Shown: positions 24,001 through 35,000 of the stretch, one piece after another
Layout: the number at the start of each line of letters is the position of its first letter
Position numbering within the stretch: position 1 is the first letter of the stretch
NCBI GenBank assembly: GCA_002270565.1
Contig: NQMI01000003.1
Coordinates: 489,331-553,330 of the forward strand
Length of the DNA: 64,000 nt
Source of the DNA: Stenocarpella maydis
Taxonomy: Eukaryota > Ascomycota > Sordariomycetes > Diaporthales > Diaporthaceae
Direction of reading: 5' to 3'
Program-made: the position numbers and the translations under genes
The notes under the pieces: model-generated
The model's input: only the letters and a program-made list of their open reading frames with translations
Told to the model about the DNA's origin: nothing
The model's database searches: none

Positions 24001-24487
24001 CAGAGGCAGACACGTTAGAGGCAGGGGTCCACGTGGGCGTCAACGAGGTGGCGGTCGTGGTGGAATGCGCACCGCCACGAACGTCGATTCCCCAACGACT
24101 GCAGCATTTGCCTTGGACGGAACAGATGAATCGTCCAGTAACGGCACCGCCGCCTCTCTCATCGAGGCTGCACCCACAATGACGACGCACGCAATCCTCG
24201 GCACACCTAGTAGTCGCGGCGGGCGCGGCAAACGTCGGAAGCACCTGGATGGTGACGACTCTGAGTCTGAGTTCAAAGTCCATGTCCACAGGTCAGGAGG
24301 CAGCCAGCATAGCCCTAGTCTGAGAAGGCGCACCAGGAGAGATATACCAGACTCGGATGATGATATGGCGGACTTTGATGGCGGAGATAGCTTCACCCGT
24401 GGAGGCACCGCGGAGGGCAGTAGTCCGATAGACCGGTCGCAACGCAAGAGGCAGAGGCCGGCTAGGTACCGCGATCTGGAGGAGTAG
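21026..24487 (+). CDS. kmt6: Histone H3K27 methyltransferase KMT6/EZH2, CXC-SET protein (1153 aa)
   Basis: Catalytic subunit of Polycomb repressive complex 2, which trimethylates H3 lysine 27 in facultative heterochromatin and often silences secondary-metabolite genes. A single frame starts at ATG 21026 (MDLIDLTGDSDADM). The upstream in-frame TTG is not needed. The N-terminal 600 residues are variable with scattered E(z)-like blocks. The Cys-rich CXC/pre-SET domain lies at about residues 627-705 (CGKGCPCVDAKLLCERFCRC). The SET domain is at about 735-880, with YGLFTAEDI, GNLSRYINHAS and ELFFNYGENF, the AdoMet and catalytic motifs. An RGG-rich stretch (about 890-911) and further Arg/Gly and acidic patches follow. 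The TAG at 24485-24487 is followed in the same frame by 328 open codons, so the true C-terminus is uncertain (see the next feature). Confidence 0.93.
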   Translation: MDLIDLTGDSDADMAASHEQTQRLGANISPATKFSESRFQLHDPVASHGHAVARPTSRSSEPSASRPRGHLETTPSKPTKPESLSARGNKVTKVSPIQLTPNPTIRLAPRSTTPPASRDAESHQLGQSSSSFQTPLKDDLNVDRIEHALFDLSKELDWNHAKLVNYDLRTAAAQKSPGRRYVSSTAHLADLKLPALPYETAQEGTMKVHLKTHGSKDTARANSGRKKMAYEVVCIKSDKPRVPEYKFHHVEISRNILTPNTMLKFIPHLRDMKDNEEERYTRWIKELEAMDAQSGFNVTSLNRGDKMRKRLKEEVAADISLYIDRWTAKLGLDNCSKSTLVRYMATQPEHNDKMTPQQKNSIIHRLDEVSSPRATKTAKMFTEAFNHLWKHTELTLKDVLAHDETAEAVVENKKLVKDEKPEAKSKVAERLLEMVESNLLTYTILGCLYCYSHSCEHGEYDRDNQRRSLGVDLIGRFGGLMRQNMAKHLRDPAGAADRSPARCRNHCWQDYRSGNINADVEPWTDDEVALLRGLYAASAASPNLCSNLPCLVSTLLGRPCWDVYRKQLQLQLDLDKYESLYELASPDPGPPKVKPLAWYDRHRKELRQDWQDHLNAHEFTRREVKDPCTHSGPCGKGCPCVDAKLLCERFCRCTAENCAYKFTGCACKAEGKTCLQSKKEGKPCICVQLNRECDPVLCQGCGAFERADPKNAHDTDLHYYGCQNVALQRGLSKVVLLGESQIEGCGYGLFTAEDIGQDEFVIEYLGELISHDEGVRREARRGDVFDDSKHSSYLFTLLDYEGIWVDAAIYGNLSRYINHASEYDKVGKKLVNIVPQILFVNGDYRIKFKAQRDIKAGEELFFNYGENFPNLTKKLLDSKDEEDQPKRGGTVRGRGGRGSRGGRGRGRGSLKITTTGTKKAPRASLEEEDEVSSAEPVVIDEQDNEDDGDFRPGRPYKPRRAGTALGMRGGRKRKRQASHDLDPDDPPPARATRGRHVRGRGPRGRQRGGGRGGMRTATNVDSPTTAAFALDGTDESSSNGTAASLIEAAPTMTTHAILGTPSSRGGRGKRRKHLDGDDSESEFKVHVHRSGGSQHSPSLRRRTRRDIPDSDDDMADFDGGDSFTRGGTAEGSSPIDRSQRKRQRPARYRDLEE

Positions 24488-25471
24488 GACTTCACCACTA
24501 AGCGTGCCTGGAGCAACCGGCAAGCGAACAGTGACTCGGCGCAAGGCGGCGGCGGCGAAATGAAAAGGGTGGCGGGTGCGCTGCCGCCTAAGAAATCTGA
24601 AAGCACTTCTGAGACGTTCATTGTGGCCGGAACTCCTAATGGCGCTGATGCTGGGATGCTCGGCCGAGATGCCACGGCATCGGAAGCCAGAGTCGGAGGG
24701 CGTTCTCGACAACAAGTGACGAGCCGCAAAGACGTCAGCAATAATACAAAACTATCAGCTGAGACCCAGCTCAACAGAGATAAGTTGGACGCGAGTCTTC
24801 GACGGAGGCTCCTCCTGGCTGCTAAAAACAACACTCCTCTTCCGGAATGGTTGCTTCGTCGCAAAGCGCCGTATGATCGCGTTGGCGCATTCTACACACG
24901 CTTGAGGATAGAGCTTGTCAGCCCGGAAGGGCGTGACCAAGGCAAAATCAAGCGTATGCTGGAAGAAGTTGGTCAATTTTCGCAGCAGCAAGATGCAAAT
25001 CAGCATGCAGATGCTGATGAGACACTACCTGGCAGTGACGTTGGCCATGTCGAGGAGGCTGATGTGGAGGACATGGACAATGTACCGGTTGGAAAGTCTA
25101 CAAAAGCCACGCACCGACCATCGGCCAACGAAGGAGAGCATATTCAACTTCCGAAGCAGCTGAATTCAACCGCCAAGAGATACGAAAGCGTACGCAGAGG
25201 CCTCCTCAAAGCTGCGGAGAACGGAACTTTACCGAGCGGCTGGATACAAGACCACAGCGTTGCCGGGCTTAGCGACTTTTGGATCCGCTTGAAGAAGGAG
25301 CTGCTCTCTACAAAGCGTGATGATGCCAAGATACAGCGCATGCTGCATGAATTGAGGACTTCGGAGCCATATGGCACAGAGGCGGCTCATGACGAACCCG
25401 TTACTGCAGGAGGTGAGCCGGGGGGGATGGAAGAGGAACAACAGGAGGCGCAAGAAGGAAACGAGAGCTAA
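24488..25471 (+). CDS. In-frame open extension behind kmt6 stop: separate small gene or KMT6 C-terminus
   Basis: Unrecognised product. The frame stays open for 328 codons directly after the KMT6 TAG, in the same phase. The first ATG is at 24560 and gives 303 residues. The product contains two related segments of about 58 residues (about 24794-24975 and 25189-25365). Each has the pattern R-R-x-L-L-x-A-A, a short linker with a Trp, a second aromatic/Leu helix and K-I-x-R-M-L near its end. A Gly/Glu-rich tail ends in TAA. Three readings are possible. It could be an independent gene only 72 nt behind kmt6. It could be a continuation of KMT6 reached through a frame-neutral 66-nt intron (24466-24531, weak donor gtaccg, branch-like actaag, acceptor aacag). 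Or the KMT6 C-terminus could have been cut by a nonsense mutation. I cannot decide between them from sequence. Confidence 0.6.
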   Translation, partial: DFTTKRAWSNRQANSDSAQGGGGEMKRVAGALPPKKSESTSETFIVAGTPNGADAGMLGRDATASEARVGGRSRQQVTSRKDVSNNTKLSAETQLNRDKLDASLRRRLLLAAKNNTPLPEWLLRRKAPYDRVGAFYTRLRIELVSPEGRDQGKIKRMLEEVGQFSQQQDANQHADADETLPGSDVGHVEEADVEDMDNVPVGKSTKATHRPSANEGEHIQLPKQLNSTAKRYESVRRGLLKAAENGTLPSGWIQDHSVAGLSDFWIRLKKELLSTKRDDAKIQRMLHELRTSEPYGTEAAHDEPVTAGGEPGGMEEEQQEAQEGNES

Positions 25472-26822
25472 GAAGAGCGGAGAGACGCTGGGGATGTTGA
25501 GATAGAGGTGGAATCGGAAGGCCACACGACGGGCAATGCTGACGATGACAGCGACGATGATGTCTTTGTGCGTTGGCCTGGAAGAGGCCCAGGGCACAGG
25601 GTCGAAGTGAAGTCCTAGGGAGAGAGCCCCCTTGGACGGGGGGGTTTTGGCCAAGATTTGCAAGTCTTCTACCGAGAACAGATGGAGTGAGTGCTCGTAC
25701 AAAGGTAGTGGAGACGTGCCGATGGAGGAAAGTACGGAACAAATTGTAGGTCTGACATGCATGTCAGTCGACTGAGACGACATAGAACCACCCCTGCACG
25801 TTCCTATATTTCACGGGACCGTCAGTAATATATCGTCCATAGCTCAATCCTACTTGGCGTGTATATTATATGTATCATTACTTACATGACCTGGGTTCTT
25901 TAATCGGCACAGCACTGCGTGGCAGACCTCGCCTCATATGTTAGAGGAGCACACACGTGGTCCCATCGCATCTCTAGACATGCTGCTTGTTTTATCGTCA
26001 CAAGACAATCGAGAAACTGCAGGCGTGTATAAATAATCCCTGAAATAATATTCCTACGTCCCAGTGGCCCTCTTGGTTAGATGCGCCTTGGAAAGCGTCC
26101 AACCGGGTGCAGAAAGATACATGTATGCCCATACTCGGGAGAATCGTCACCCATCTTACACACATCCCGTCACATAGAGAGGGACCGTCCCCCCCCCAAC
26201 CACCCTCACCAAGAAAAAAAGAACCAAACACAAAACCCCTGGCTCTGCAACAAGACCCACTCACACAGCCTTCTCCTACCACCATCTTGAATGCTCCTTG
26301 TCGGCAGAGTTGACGCAACCCTCTGGCACGTACGCGCACATCCTTCGCCCCATTTACCGTGCACCCTTCTCGTGCCAGCTTATTGGGGGTTCAGGAGACT
26401 GGGCGCGGCGCGCACAGCTACGTAGTTGGCCTGTGAACAGCCGAGGCCCCGGAGTCAGATCTCTTTTACAAGATCTGACACCAACCGTGACCTCTGGCCA
26501 CCTTTGGTTGCCCTCCCGCCCAGTCATCCCCGGGGTACATGACGCGTTCATAGCGTCCAGTTCACCTGAACCGCTGGCTGGCTTCCCGCCATTCATCATC
26601 CCGGTCGCTGTTGAACCCGGTTGCCCTTCGTGTCCTCCTTGTTGTTCTAGCCATGTTGTACTCGGAAAGTTTGGCTCGACTCATGCGATGATACGATAGT
26701 CGACCATGTTCTCCTTCTAGCCTTCTACCGGCGCGAATGGGAATTGCCTGTGTGGCATTTGTTTTATATAAGACCGTCCCGTCTTTTAAACTTGCATGCC
26801 TTCTCGTTGACGACGAACGCCG
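25472..26822. other. Intergenic, kmt6 region to ppz1 3' end
   Basis: 1.35 kb between convergent coding regions. It holds AT-rich stretches (25800-26050) suited to 3' ends and a C homopolymer near 26190. No gene is supported. Confidence 0.55.
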
Positions 26823-28547
26823 CTAGACACTCTGGGGATATACATTCGCAGGCTGTGATGTGGGATTAGGATGGGGAACGTGGCATGCAGCAGGAGAAGG
26901 GGGGAGGGGGCATGACGTACTGGACTGTTCAGCATTTGCTGTCTCTTGTTTCGGCCCTTCTTGATGTGGCTCTTCAATGCATTGGAGTCGAGGGGCTTCA
27001 GCAGCTCGAAACTACACAACAGCTCCGAAGAGACTGACATGACGGCGCCCCAGTTGTCGAATTCGCCGCAATACTGTACGAGAGTCAGTCCGAGTATACA
27101 GGGTAAGATCGCGTTTAAGAGGGGTGCGGCTTACATTGGGCGCACTGAAGACGGTAACTAGCACCCTGTCTGTGAAAAATTCATAGCCATCTTCAACCAC
27201 CATGTGCGCGCGGCAGACTAGGTCAAAGTCATGGGTCGTCAGGAAGTCCGTGATGACCTTTTTCCCAAAACAGTAGCTGACACCCCGTTCGTTTGCTTCC
27301 CAATCCGCGTCCATATCAGCGGGGTCAGACCATAGCAGGTCGTTCAGTAGGCCATAGTCGGGCACATCGGTTGGTCGGGCAATATTTCGGATGTCGTCCA
27401 TATCCCTAAGCGCAGGCGACAGTCCGCCGTGCACACAAAAGATCTTGCCTGCGACGATAGCGGCAATCGGAAGGGTGTTAAAAGTATCAATGAACGTCTT
27501 CCAGATTTTGACATTACATCTGCGCTTGCACTCGTCGTAAAACCCATAGACGCGCGTGACATTGGCGCACTCGTGGTTGCCCCGGAGGAGGAAGAAGTTC
27601 TCTGGGAACTTCAACTTGTAGCATAGCAGCAGGAGGATGGTCTCGAGCGATTGCTTACCTCGGTCGACGTAGTCGCCCAGGAAGAGGAAGTTTGAAGTGG
27701 GTGGGAATCCGCACATCTCGAACATACGGATGAGATCGGTATACTGTCCATGAACGTCGCCGACGATCTTGACAGGGGCGTCCAACTCCAGCAGGGCAGG
27801 CTGGGTCAGAAGCACTTCCCTAGCACGCTGGCAGATGGCCACGATCTCTGCATTTTTCAGACAGACGCTCTTTGTCACCTTGCCAGCATAACCGGCGTCC
27901 AGCAATCGCTTGATAAAATCATCCAGGTCGATATCCTTGATTTCACTCATGGCGACACCGCCTGCCTGGTCATGGGGCGACGATCCGCCGTGGATGGGGT
28001 TGACAGAGTTGTCGCGCCTGACCAGAATTGACTGGCCTGGTTGTTGTGCCTCCCCGTTCGGATCCGGCACCCCAGAGGGAGGTGCGTCGGACACGTGGTC
28101 CACCTCGCCCGACGCCTGTGCAGCGCTGACATCGTGTTTGCCCGATATACCTGACCCGGACTGTATCGGTGACGGCGGAGGCTGGTCCTCGTCGACAGGA
28201 GAGGTCACGCCAGTGTCGATGGACGAGGGCGAGGTCGGTGTCACGGCAGGATCGGAGGACCTGGCGCGAGAGAAGCGGCCGCTGCGGCCCGACTTGACCG
28301 ACCCAGCATCGGACTTATCGCCACCGTCGCCATTAGATAAGAGGGCGGAGTTACGCGGGCTGTCAGTTTTGGCCGAGGAACCTGGGATCTTTGACCTGAG
28401 GGTCTTGAATGACCTCGTCGAATCCTTGGTGTCTGACTTGCTGAAGGACGGGTATGACTGCAGGCCGTCCGGGCTGCGGTCGCCCGCGCTGGCAGAGCTG
28501 GTGGGCCTCGGGGTACTGGTACCGTCCTTTGATGGCTGGTTTCCCAT
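26823..28547 (-). CDS. ppz1: Ser/Thr protein phosphatase Ppz type, three exons (531 aa)
   Basis: PP1-related metallophosphatase found only in fungi. It acts in salt tolerance, K+ homeostasis and cell integrity. Exons: 27135-28547, 26921-27073 and 26823-26852. Introns: 27074-27134 (61 nt, gtaagc/tacag) and 26853-26920 (68 nt, gtacgt/cacag). All phases fit. The start MGNQPSKDG is an N-myristoylation signal. Residues up to about 200 are Ser/Pro-rich and disordered, as in Ppz. The catalytic domain (about 205-505) shows [22 protein letters not shown] and [20 protein letters not shown], the metal and phosphate ligands. The C-terminus reads [14 protein letters not shown] and is completed only by the 30-nt last exon (PANVYPQSV). 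The myristoylation site and long N-terminal arm separate it from Glc7/PP1. Confidence 0.96.
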
Positions 28548-29538
28548 CGCGAGTGTGGCCTTGTTCGAGTCGGGGGAGGGGGAGGGGGAGGGGAGGTCAG
28601 AGAATCCGGCAGGCTAAACGGTGTGCGCGTTGGAGGTATGTGGGTGACTTGACAATGCCACGATAGCCTATCGCTGCACCCGTTTTCGCCGTTGGAGGGG
28701 GGGTGTTTGTGTGAGCCCGAGATGCGCGAGGTGGTTCTAGGGAGGATGGTAGAGTCTGACGAGTACAGCCACGAGACGCGTGGCGGTTATGGGACGTCGT
28801 CGGCTCTGTAGGGACTCCGTGTTTGGTGACTGGCACGAGGATCGTGGGGAGGTCGTGTCGGGGTGGGTGGATGGGTCGAGGGTGGATCGCAAGGATCACG
28901 AGCGGGTGTCAGTGCTTCGCGGGCGATGAGGTCAGTGCCTGTGGGACCGACAAAAGGTGGAGAGCGAGGGGCGGAGACGGCCTAGACGCAGGACGGGAGG
29001 AGGATAACTGTCAGCCTTGCGCGGCAGGGCGGAGTTAAGTCTTGAGGGCGAGTGGGGACGGAGGTGAAGAGGCAGTGGTTTGGATACGACGGGACGGTGC
29101 AGGGCAGATGATGCGAGGGCCGGAGATTCCAGCGGGAGTTACAGGAGGTTGTGGACGGAGGGTGGCTCAGGACCGACCAGGAAGGGGGGCAGGGGAGATG
29201 TGGTAGGGAAAGCGTGTTGACTCACGGTTCACAACACCGAGAGCGAGCAGCAGGCGGTGGGATGTCAGGAAGGAAAAGTCGGGGTCGGCCTGTTTTAGGG
29301 AACGGGCCAAAGTGTTTGGTTCTCGGGACGGTCTGTTTCGATGAGGGAGCGAGCACCTTGGGGGCCCGGAGTGGATATTTCGGCTCAGCGGCAAGAGAAG
29401 TACAACAAGGGGCTTCAAGGGCACGAGGGCGGGTCGCGAGGCAGGAACGAGGCCCGTTGCCCAAGAGGGGGGTTGGCCAGCTCAGCCGTGGGTGGGTGCG
29501 CGTGTTGACGGTCGAGTCTATCGTCGTCTAAGAGCGTA

Positions 29539-29583
29539 ATGGTGGTGGTGGTGGTGGTGGTGTTGTTGTTGTTGTTGTTGTCG
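29539..29583. repeat. (GGT)n(GTT)n trinucleotide repeat
   Basis: Seven or so GGT units pass into six or so GTT units. It lies in the ppz1 upstream region and produces His- or Thr-Asn-rich artificial frames. Two further repeats are nearby: GGCA units at about 29866-29887 and GGT units at about 30497-30521. Confidence 0.85.
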
Positions 29584-29935
29584 TCGCTGTTGCTGTAGGT
29601 GTCGGTGTGCAAAGTGATTGATCGGACAGCAGAGTGGAAGGGGAGGGTCAAAGAGGGGCCCCGTTGGAGGGGCAGGGCTTGGGCTTGGGCTTTGTGGAGC
29701 CGGGGCGAAAGCTGGAGTGACGCTGGTGGTGGCCGGGCCCGGGAGGGTTTGGTTCAATGTTAATTAAGCTTGAGGCAGCGCCCTTTCAGCTCGAACCTTG
29801 TGCCTCTCTTCCTCGCAGCTCCCAGACCTGTCACGGTGTTGAGCAGATGTTGTGGTGGTGGTGGGCAGGCAGGCAGGCAGGCAGGCAGTTAGTAAGTTAG
29901 TCGGAGCAGTTCCAGAGAGGATGGGAGCGATAATC

Positions 29936-30020
29936 AGTCAAGCCACTCAGTCACTCAGCCACTCAGTCAGTCAGTCAGTCAGTCAGTCTGTCTGTCTGTC
30001 AGTCTGTCCGTCCGTCAGAG
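29936..30020. repeat. Tetranucleotide repeat cluster (CAGT/CTGT/CCGT)
   Basis: Imperfect 4-bp units (actc, cagt, ctgt, ccgt) run for about 80 bases. Successive blocks differ by single substitutions, as in an old microsatellite that has mutated and re-expanded. Confidence 0.85.
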
Positions 30021-32067
30021 GCCTGTGGGACCAAGTTTTTGGCGACCTGGAGATGTCTGAACGAGAGGAGGCAGGAGGCGGGAGGCGGGAGGCGGAGGCG
30101 GAAACCCATAGCAGATGATACATGTGTAAAGCGTATGTGCGAAAGAGGATCGTGCCAACAGGTGAGACCCTGGCTGGCTGGCTGGCCTGGTCATTGGTAG
30201 AGTATACTACAGTAATAGCAGTAGTTCGTTCCTCGGTCCTGGGTCGTGTGCCTGACTGGCCAGGCTGCTCGACTGGCCCTCACCGATGGAAGCGGTCATG
30301 GCCTTGGGTTCGGCGTGAGGCTTGGCGAGCATGACTGGCGCCTTGGGAGTTTCTGGGCGCTCCACGACAGCGAAAGGCCGTCCGCGAGCACCAGGCCCGC
30401 CCCTCTGCTTCCGTGACCAAAACCACTCTATTCACCCACCCGGGCTGCCCATCTACCCCATTGTGCGTGCGCACTTGTATACGGCTTGCGTGCTGGGTGG
30501 TGGTGGTGGTGGTGGTGGTGGTTATCATTTGCGGGTTGTAGCCTTGAAGATCGTCGCTGCGTTGCCGTGAACGAGAGGGCGGGCCAGAAAAGTCAATTAG
30601 ACAGAACAGAACACACAGGACCAAGGACGCAGACCCAAGACGCGGACCCAAGACGCAGACATAGACGCGGGGTTTGGGCTGCCCAGCATCAACATCGTGT
30701 GCGACGCTCCTAGGAGCCCTGCCGCCCATGTCTTGTTGATTCGCCACATCTGGTGTTGGTGTAACCAACAAGACTAATCAATCGTACATTGTTGCTTCAC
30801 ACATCACGATGGTATACACACACAGACACAGCAGAACACCCCGCACCCATCGCCCTCGTGCCCCAGCCCCCCCGGCCACAGGTTCGTAACACAAGCAAGC
30901 CTGTTAGGTACTTATATGCATAGACAGCCATGGCCTTGTTGGTTTGACCAACGGCCAGCTTGACAGAGACACTGCCGTTGGGCTCCATAAATGTCTAATC
31001 CACTGGTACAAAACCTAGGTTTGTATGCAGTACGAGTCTATGAGCGTCGTCGCCGGACGATTCCTGGCCTGACCTGTCTGCATCATCACAGTCACCCGCC
31101 CCCTTCGTCCTCCTGCCGACGGCTATTACAGGCAATGCATGGCTCCCCCGAGTGAATAGAGCTGTTCAGTTGGCCCTCCGCTTCCCCAGCTTTAGCAGGC
31201 CATCGTCATGAACGGCGCCAAGCGTGTCCTATCGGCCTTGGCCACACGAGAGAAGACCCAGGGAAACACCACCGCACCACAGAGGCCAAACCTTCGCTTG
31301 TTTGACATCTCACTGCTTGGCCGCTAGCTACGTAGCCTACCCGCCTCTCCTGCAGTGCCGCACGGCTTAATCTTGCTTGTCCCCCTCCCCCCCCTGCCTC
31401 TCTTCGAGACAAGACAAGACAGGCAAGCCACAGAGGCCGGGAGCTTCCAACCGGCTGGTCTGATCTTGTGTGTACGGCATGGCATTGTGCTGCGGTGCCA
31501 TGGTATCTACATGTGGTGGCTATCTTTGGTTTTCTAATCTGTCATGGGAGCACACCGAGAGTCATGCTCACTCTCTCAGCCACGGGGACATCCTTGCCGT
31601 AGATCGCCCACTGTAACATGTTGAGTAGTCTTTTGTAGGGTTGCAGGGCTAGAGTCTATGTACAATCTGCAAGTAATCACTTGTACCTTTAGCCTCACAT
31701 GCAAGCCAAGTCCACGTTCAAAAAAGTCTGTATGTCCCAAAACTTGCAATTTTGCGGGGCCCCAAGTCTATTGGAAACCCGGGGACTCTCAGAACTACAT
31801 GCAACCCTCAGATGCGACCTGGCCCAGGGAACGCGGAGGCTGATGCAGGATTTCAAAGGTATTTTATGCCCGGGTAAGGCGTGGGCAAGCAAGGTCAAGA
31901 CGTTGTTTCTCAGGCAGAGCCACGTCACCCAGTAAAGTAGGTTGGATGGGCTTGAGCTGCGTTCTGCCTTGTTAGAGTTATATAGCCCACCCAGTACGAG
32001 AAGTGGAGCGGGCTGTATACTGTCTTGCCAGTGCCTGACGTAGTCACCACCTGATCTGATGACCCGC

Positions 32068-35000
32068 CTACACAGTCCAGACCTCCATGCCAACACCAGC
32101 AACAACAACCCTCCCTCCGCCCAGCAGCTCGAGGTCCCCACAGTCAGCCACGCCGCTGTACCCGTCCCCAGCCAGCGACACCTCCCCCACGGCTCCTCCC
32201 GCCCCGAAACCGGCCACCCAGGCCCTGACCTTCTGGTCGTTGCTGGCCGTGCACAGCCTCACGCGGCACCGCCCCGCGGGCCCGCTGCCGCCGCCGCCCA
32301 GCTCGACCCCGGCGACGCAGAGCCCCGTGATGGCGGCGGCATGCGCGCCGCCCACTAGCGACCGGGATGTGATGCTGAAGCACCCACCTGCGGTGCGGTC
32401 CAGGCGGGCGTGCCCCATGGCGTTGTCATCGCCGCCCGTGAACACGGCGTACGACGTCGGTGGCGAGGTCGCCTCGGGGATTGCCCTCAGGTCCATGGCC
32501 TTGATGCTACTTTGGTGGAGGCGTTGCGCCTCGACCAGCCTGTACTCGGCTTGTTCGGCCGCCCCAGGTGTCATCGATACACCCTCCGCCTTCCAGAGGG
32601 CGATATGCCCATCCGTAGATGCCGTCAGGACGTGCAGGTCCCACGGCCCGTCAGGCCCGGGCTGGATGCTGAGGTGCCGGACCTGCGTCGGGCAGGCGCC
32701 CGTGTACTGGCCATGAGCCAGCAGCCTGAAGCCCTCGCCCCTCGAGTACCGATACGTCTTGAGCGTCGAGTTGGACAGGACCAGTGACAAGCAGAGCACC
32801 TCTCCGCTCGTACCCTCCTCCGCGTCCCGGGCGGGATCCAGAACCTGGACGTCGAAGCTCATTATCCGCAGGTCCCCGTCGCGCGTCTTGTCGGGGTAGA
32901 CACCCTCGCACCGCACGGCGATGCCCTCATACGCAGAGCGATCCAGCCACGTGACGCGCCACACAAACAGCTCCTCGGCCCCGGCGCTGCTGACCAGGTA
33001 GGCCCTGCCGGCCCACCGCAGGCACTGGATGCCGGCCCTGTGCCTCTCTACGACGGCGAGGCAGCTCAGCCCTCTTGCTTTCCCTCCTGCCTCGTGGCCT
33101 GCGCTGGCCCGCCATATCCGGATATTGGTGTCCTCGGCGCCCGTCGCGAGGAGCCCACCCCGCTCCGACGCCGCCGCCGCCTTGATCTCTCTCCCGTGGC
33201 CACCCGGTTTGAGCGAGCGCCTCGACACGCCCTCCTGCGTGTAGAAGCAGGTGCGCGACGCCCTTGTCCAGATGAACGAGAGCCGGCCAGGGGAGGCGGC
33301 GTCGACGAGGTAGGTGAAGGCGCGGTGGCCGCCCCCGCACTCGACGCTGGCGAGCTCCTGCTGCGTCGTCTCATCCCAGACGACGAACTCCCTGCTGCGG
33401 AATCCGCACAGAATAAGGCGTGGCTTTGAATCTGGGTGGGAGGAAGTAGTGATGGTGGTGGTGAAGAAGCCGCTCTCGATCATAGGCCCCAGCGGCGGGA
33501 TGGCCTCGTGGCGGAGGTGGAGGGTAACGGTGTCGTCGGACCCGGAGGTCTGTCTGCTCGTCTCGTAGATTCTGTATCGCCCATCTCGGGAGGTTGTCAA
33601 GAAGTATGGGCAGGGCAGGCCGGGCTTCGCAGGTAAGGGAATGATGCTCGACACCGAGTCTTTCGACCCTGGGCGGCTTGCCTGTGCTACTCGTATGGAG
33701 TTGCTTCCACTTTTATCCAGCCTATGTAATGAGAGAGCGCCGATCCGGGAGCCAAATATTAGGATATCCTGGCAGGCACCGACTGCGGTTGCTACAAAGC
33801 CCTTTTCTAGCTCTATTGAGGCCTCGTGCAGGACAACCTCTTCCGCGGCAGGGTCCAACAACACGAGCTTTACTTCTGAGCCCCCCATCGTTGTCACGAT
33901 GACCGGAACCTGCCGGGGCACTGCCTCGCAGAATCCTAGCCTATGGAAGTCTTCCAGGGGGAGAACAAATATTTCTGCAATCTTTCTCGCCAGTTTCATC
34001 ACCGGACGAATCATGTCGTTGAAAAAGACGTAAAGTTGCCCACTTGGAGACCCAATGAGAGTCACGTCCTGGCCTGCGCAGCGGATGGTCTGGTATCTCC
34101 TTAGGTCGTCCCGTATTGGTTCTGGTACCGAGACTTCCTTCCAAGACACCTCAGATGCATCCAGAGAGCCGGTCAGGATGCGCCCTGATGCTGTTGTTGC
34201 AATGACGGACTTTCCCGACGGAAGGCCGTACATATGAAGGGGCCTGCTGTCGGCAAGATGGCTGTGTGACGGTTGGTGCGCTGTTGAGTTGACCTCCTCC
34301 AAGGGTGGTATGCTCGGGAGCACCCGGGTTTCAATGTTTGGTAAACCAGAGCCTGCCTTCTGCTTATGCAATTCCAGAGTCTCCTCGATAAGTTGAATCT
34401 TACCATCGCTACCACCGGTCGCGAGAAGCTCTTTCTTCGGCGATAATGGTGCAGGGAAAGCCAGAGCACTCGACCAGATGTGTTTCCCGTCGTGGTTGTG
34501 AAATGTCGTCTCATGGGTGATAGTGGCCTTCACAGCTGTATCGTGCTCACTCGGAGGTGTGGCACGGTCTTTTGCGTCGAGTTCCAGCCTCCACTTTTGG
34601 GCAGTGGCATCCTCTCCAAACGAATATAATGCCAAACTCGCGACTGTGCCTTCTGAAGAACAGCGGATGCTCTGGGGCGAAAACCGCACGCTCCATATCC
34701 TCGAGACGTGGCCCATGGCCACTGCGAGGGCTTCTGAAGAGTGGTGATTTGCGATAGCCTCAAGCCCTGTCGTGGCCGAATTGTCCCCGAAGCCTGTCTC
34801 CCTGGCGCCAGTGAAACCACGGTCGGGCAGGCCCTTGTTCCTGCCCTGAGGGCCCGGATCAGAGACATTCCACACCCGCACCGTCCTGTCATCGCTGCAG
34901 CTCACCAGCAGCCTCGACGCCTCCCTCGTGCGCGGGTCGATGACGACCTCGGGGGAGAAGTCCACGCCGAATATGGAGCCCTCGTGGCCCGTGAAGATGT

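Larger units (their letters stand above)
28548..32067. promoter_or_regulatory. Long repeat-rich upstream region of ppz1
   Basis: 3.5 kb between the ppz1 start and the 3' end of trm734. On the ppz1 strand the first kilobase or so is CT- and Pro-codon-rich, typical of a long fungal leader or promoter. Several microsatellites follow (listed separately). No open frame has a recognisable product. A transcribed leader, upstream ORFs or a noncoding RNA are possible but not shown. Confidence 0.5.

Noticed and set aside
24480..24495. Programmed stop readthrough of KMT6 through a known leaky motif
   Set aside because: The sequence after TAG is GAC TTC, unlike the established CUA or CARYYA contexts. 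Readthrough is kept only as one of several options.
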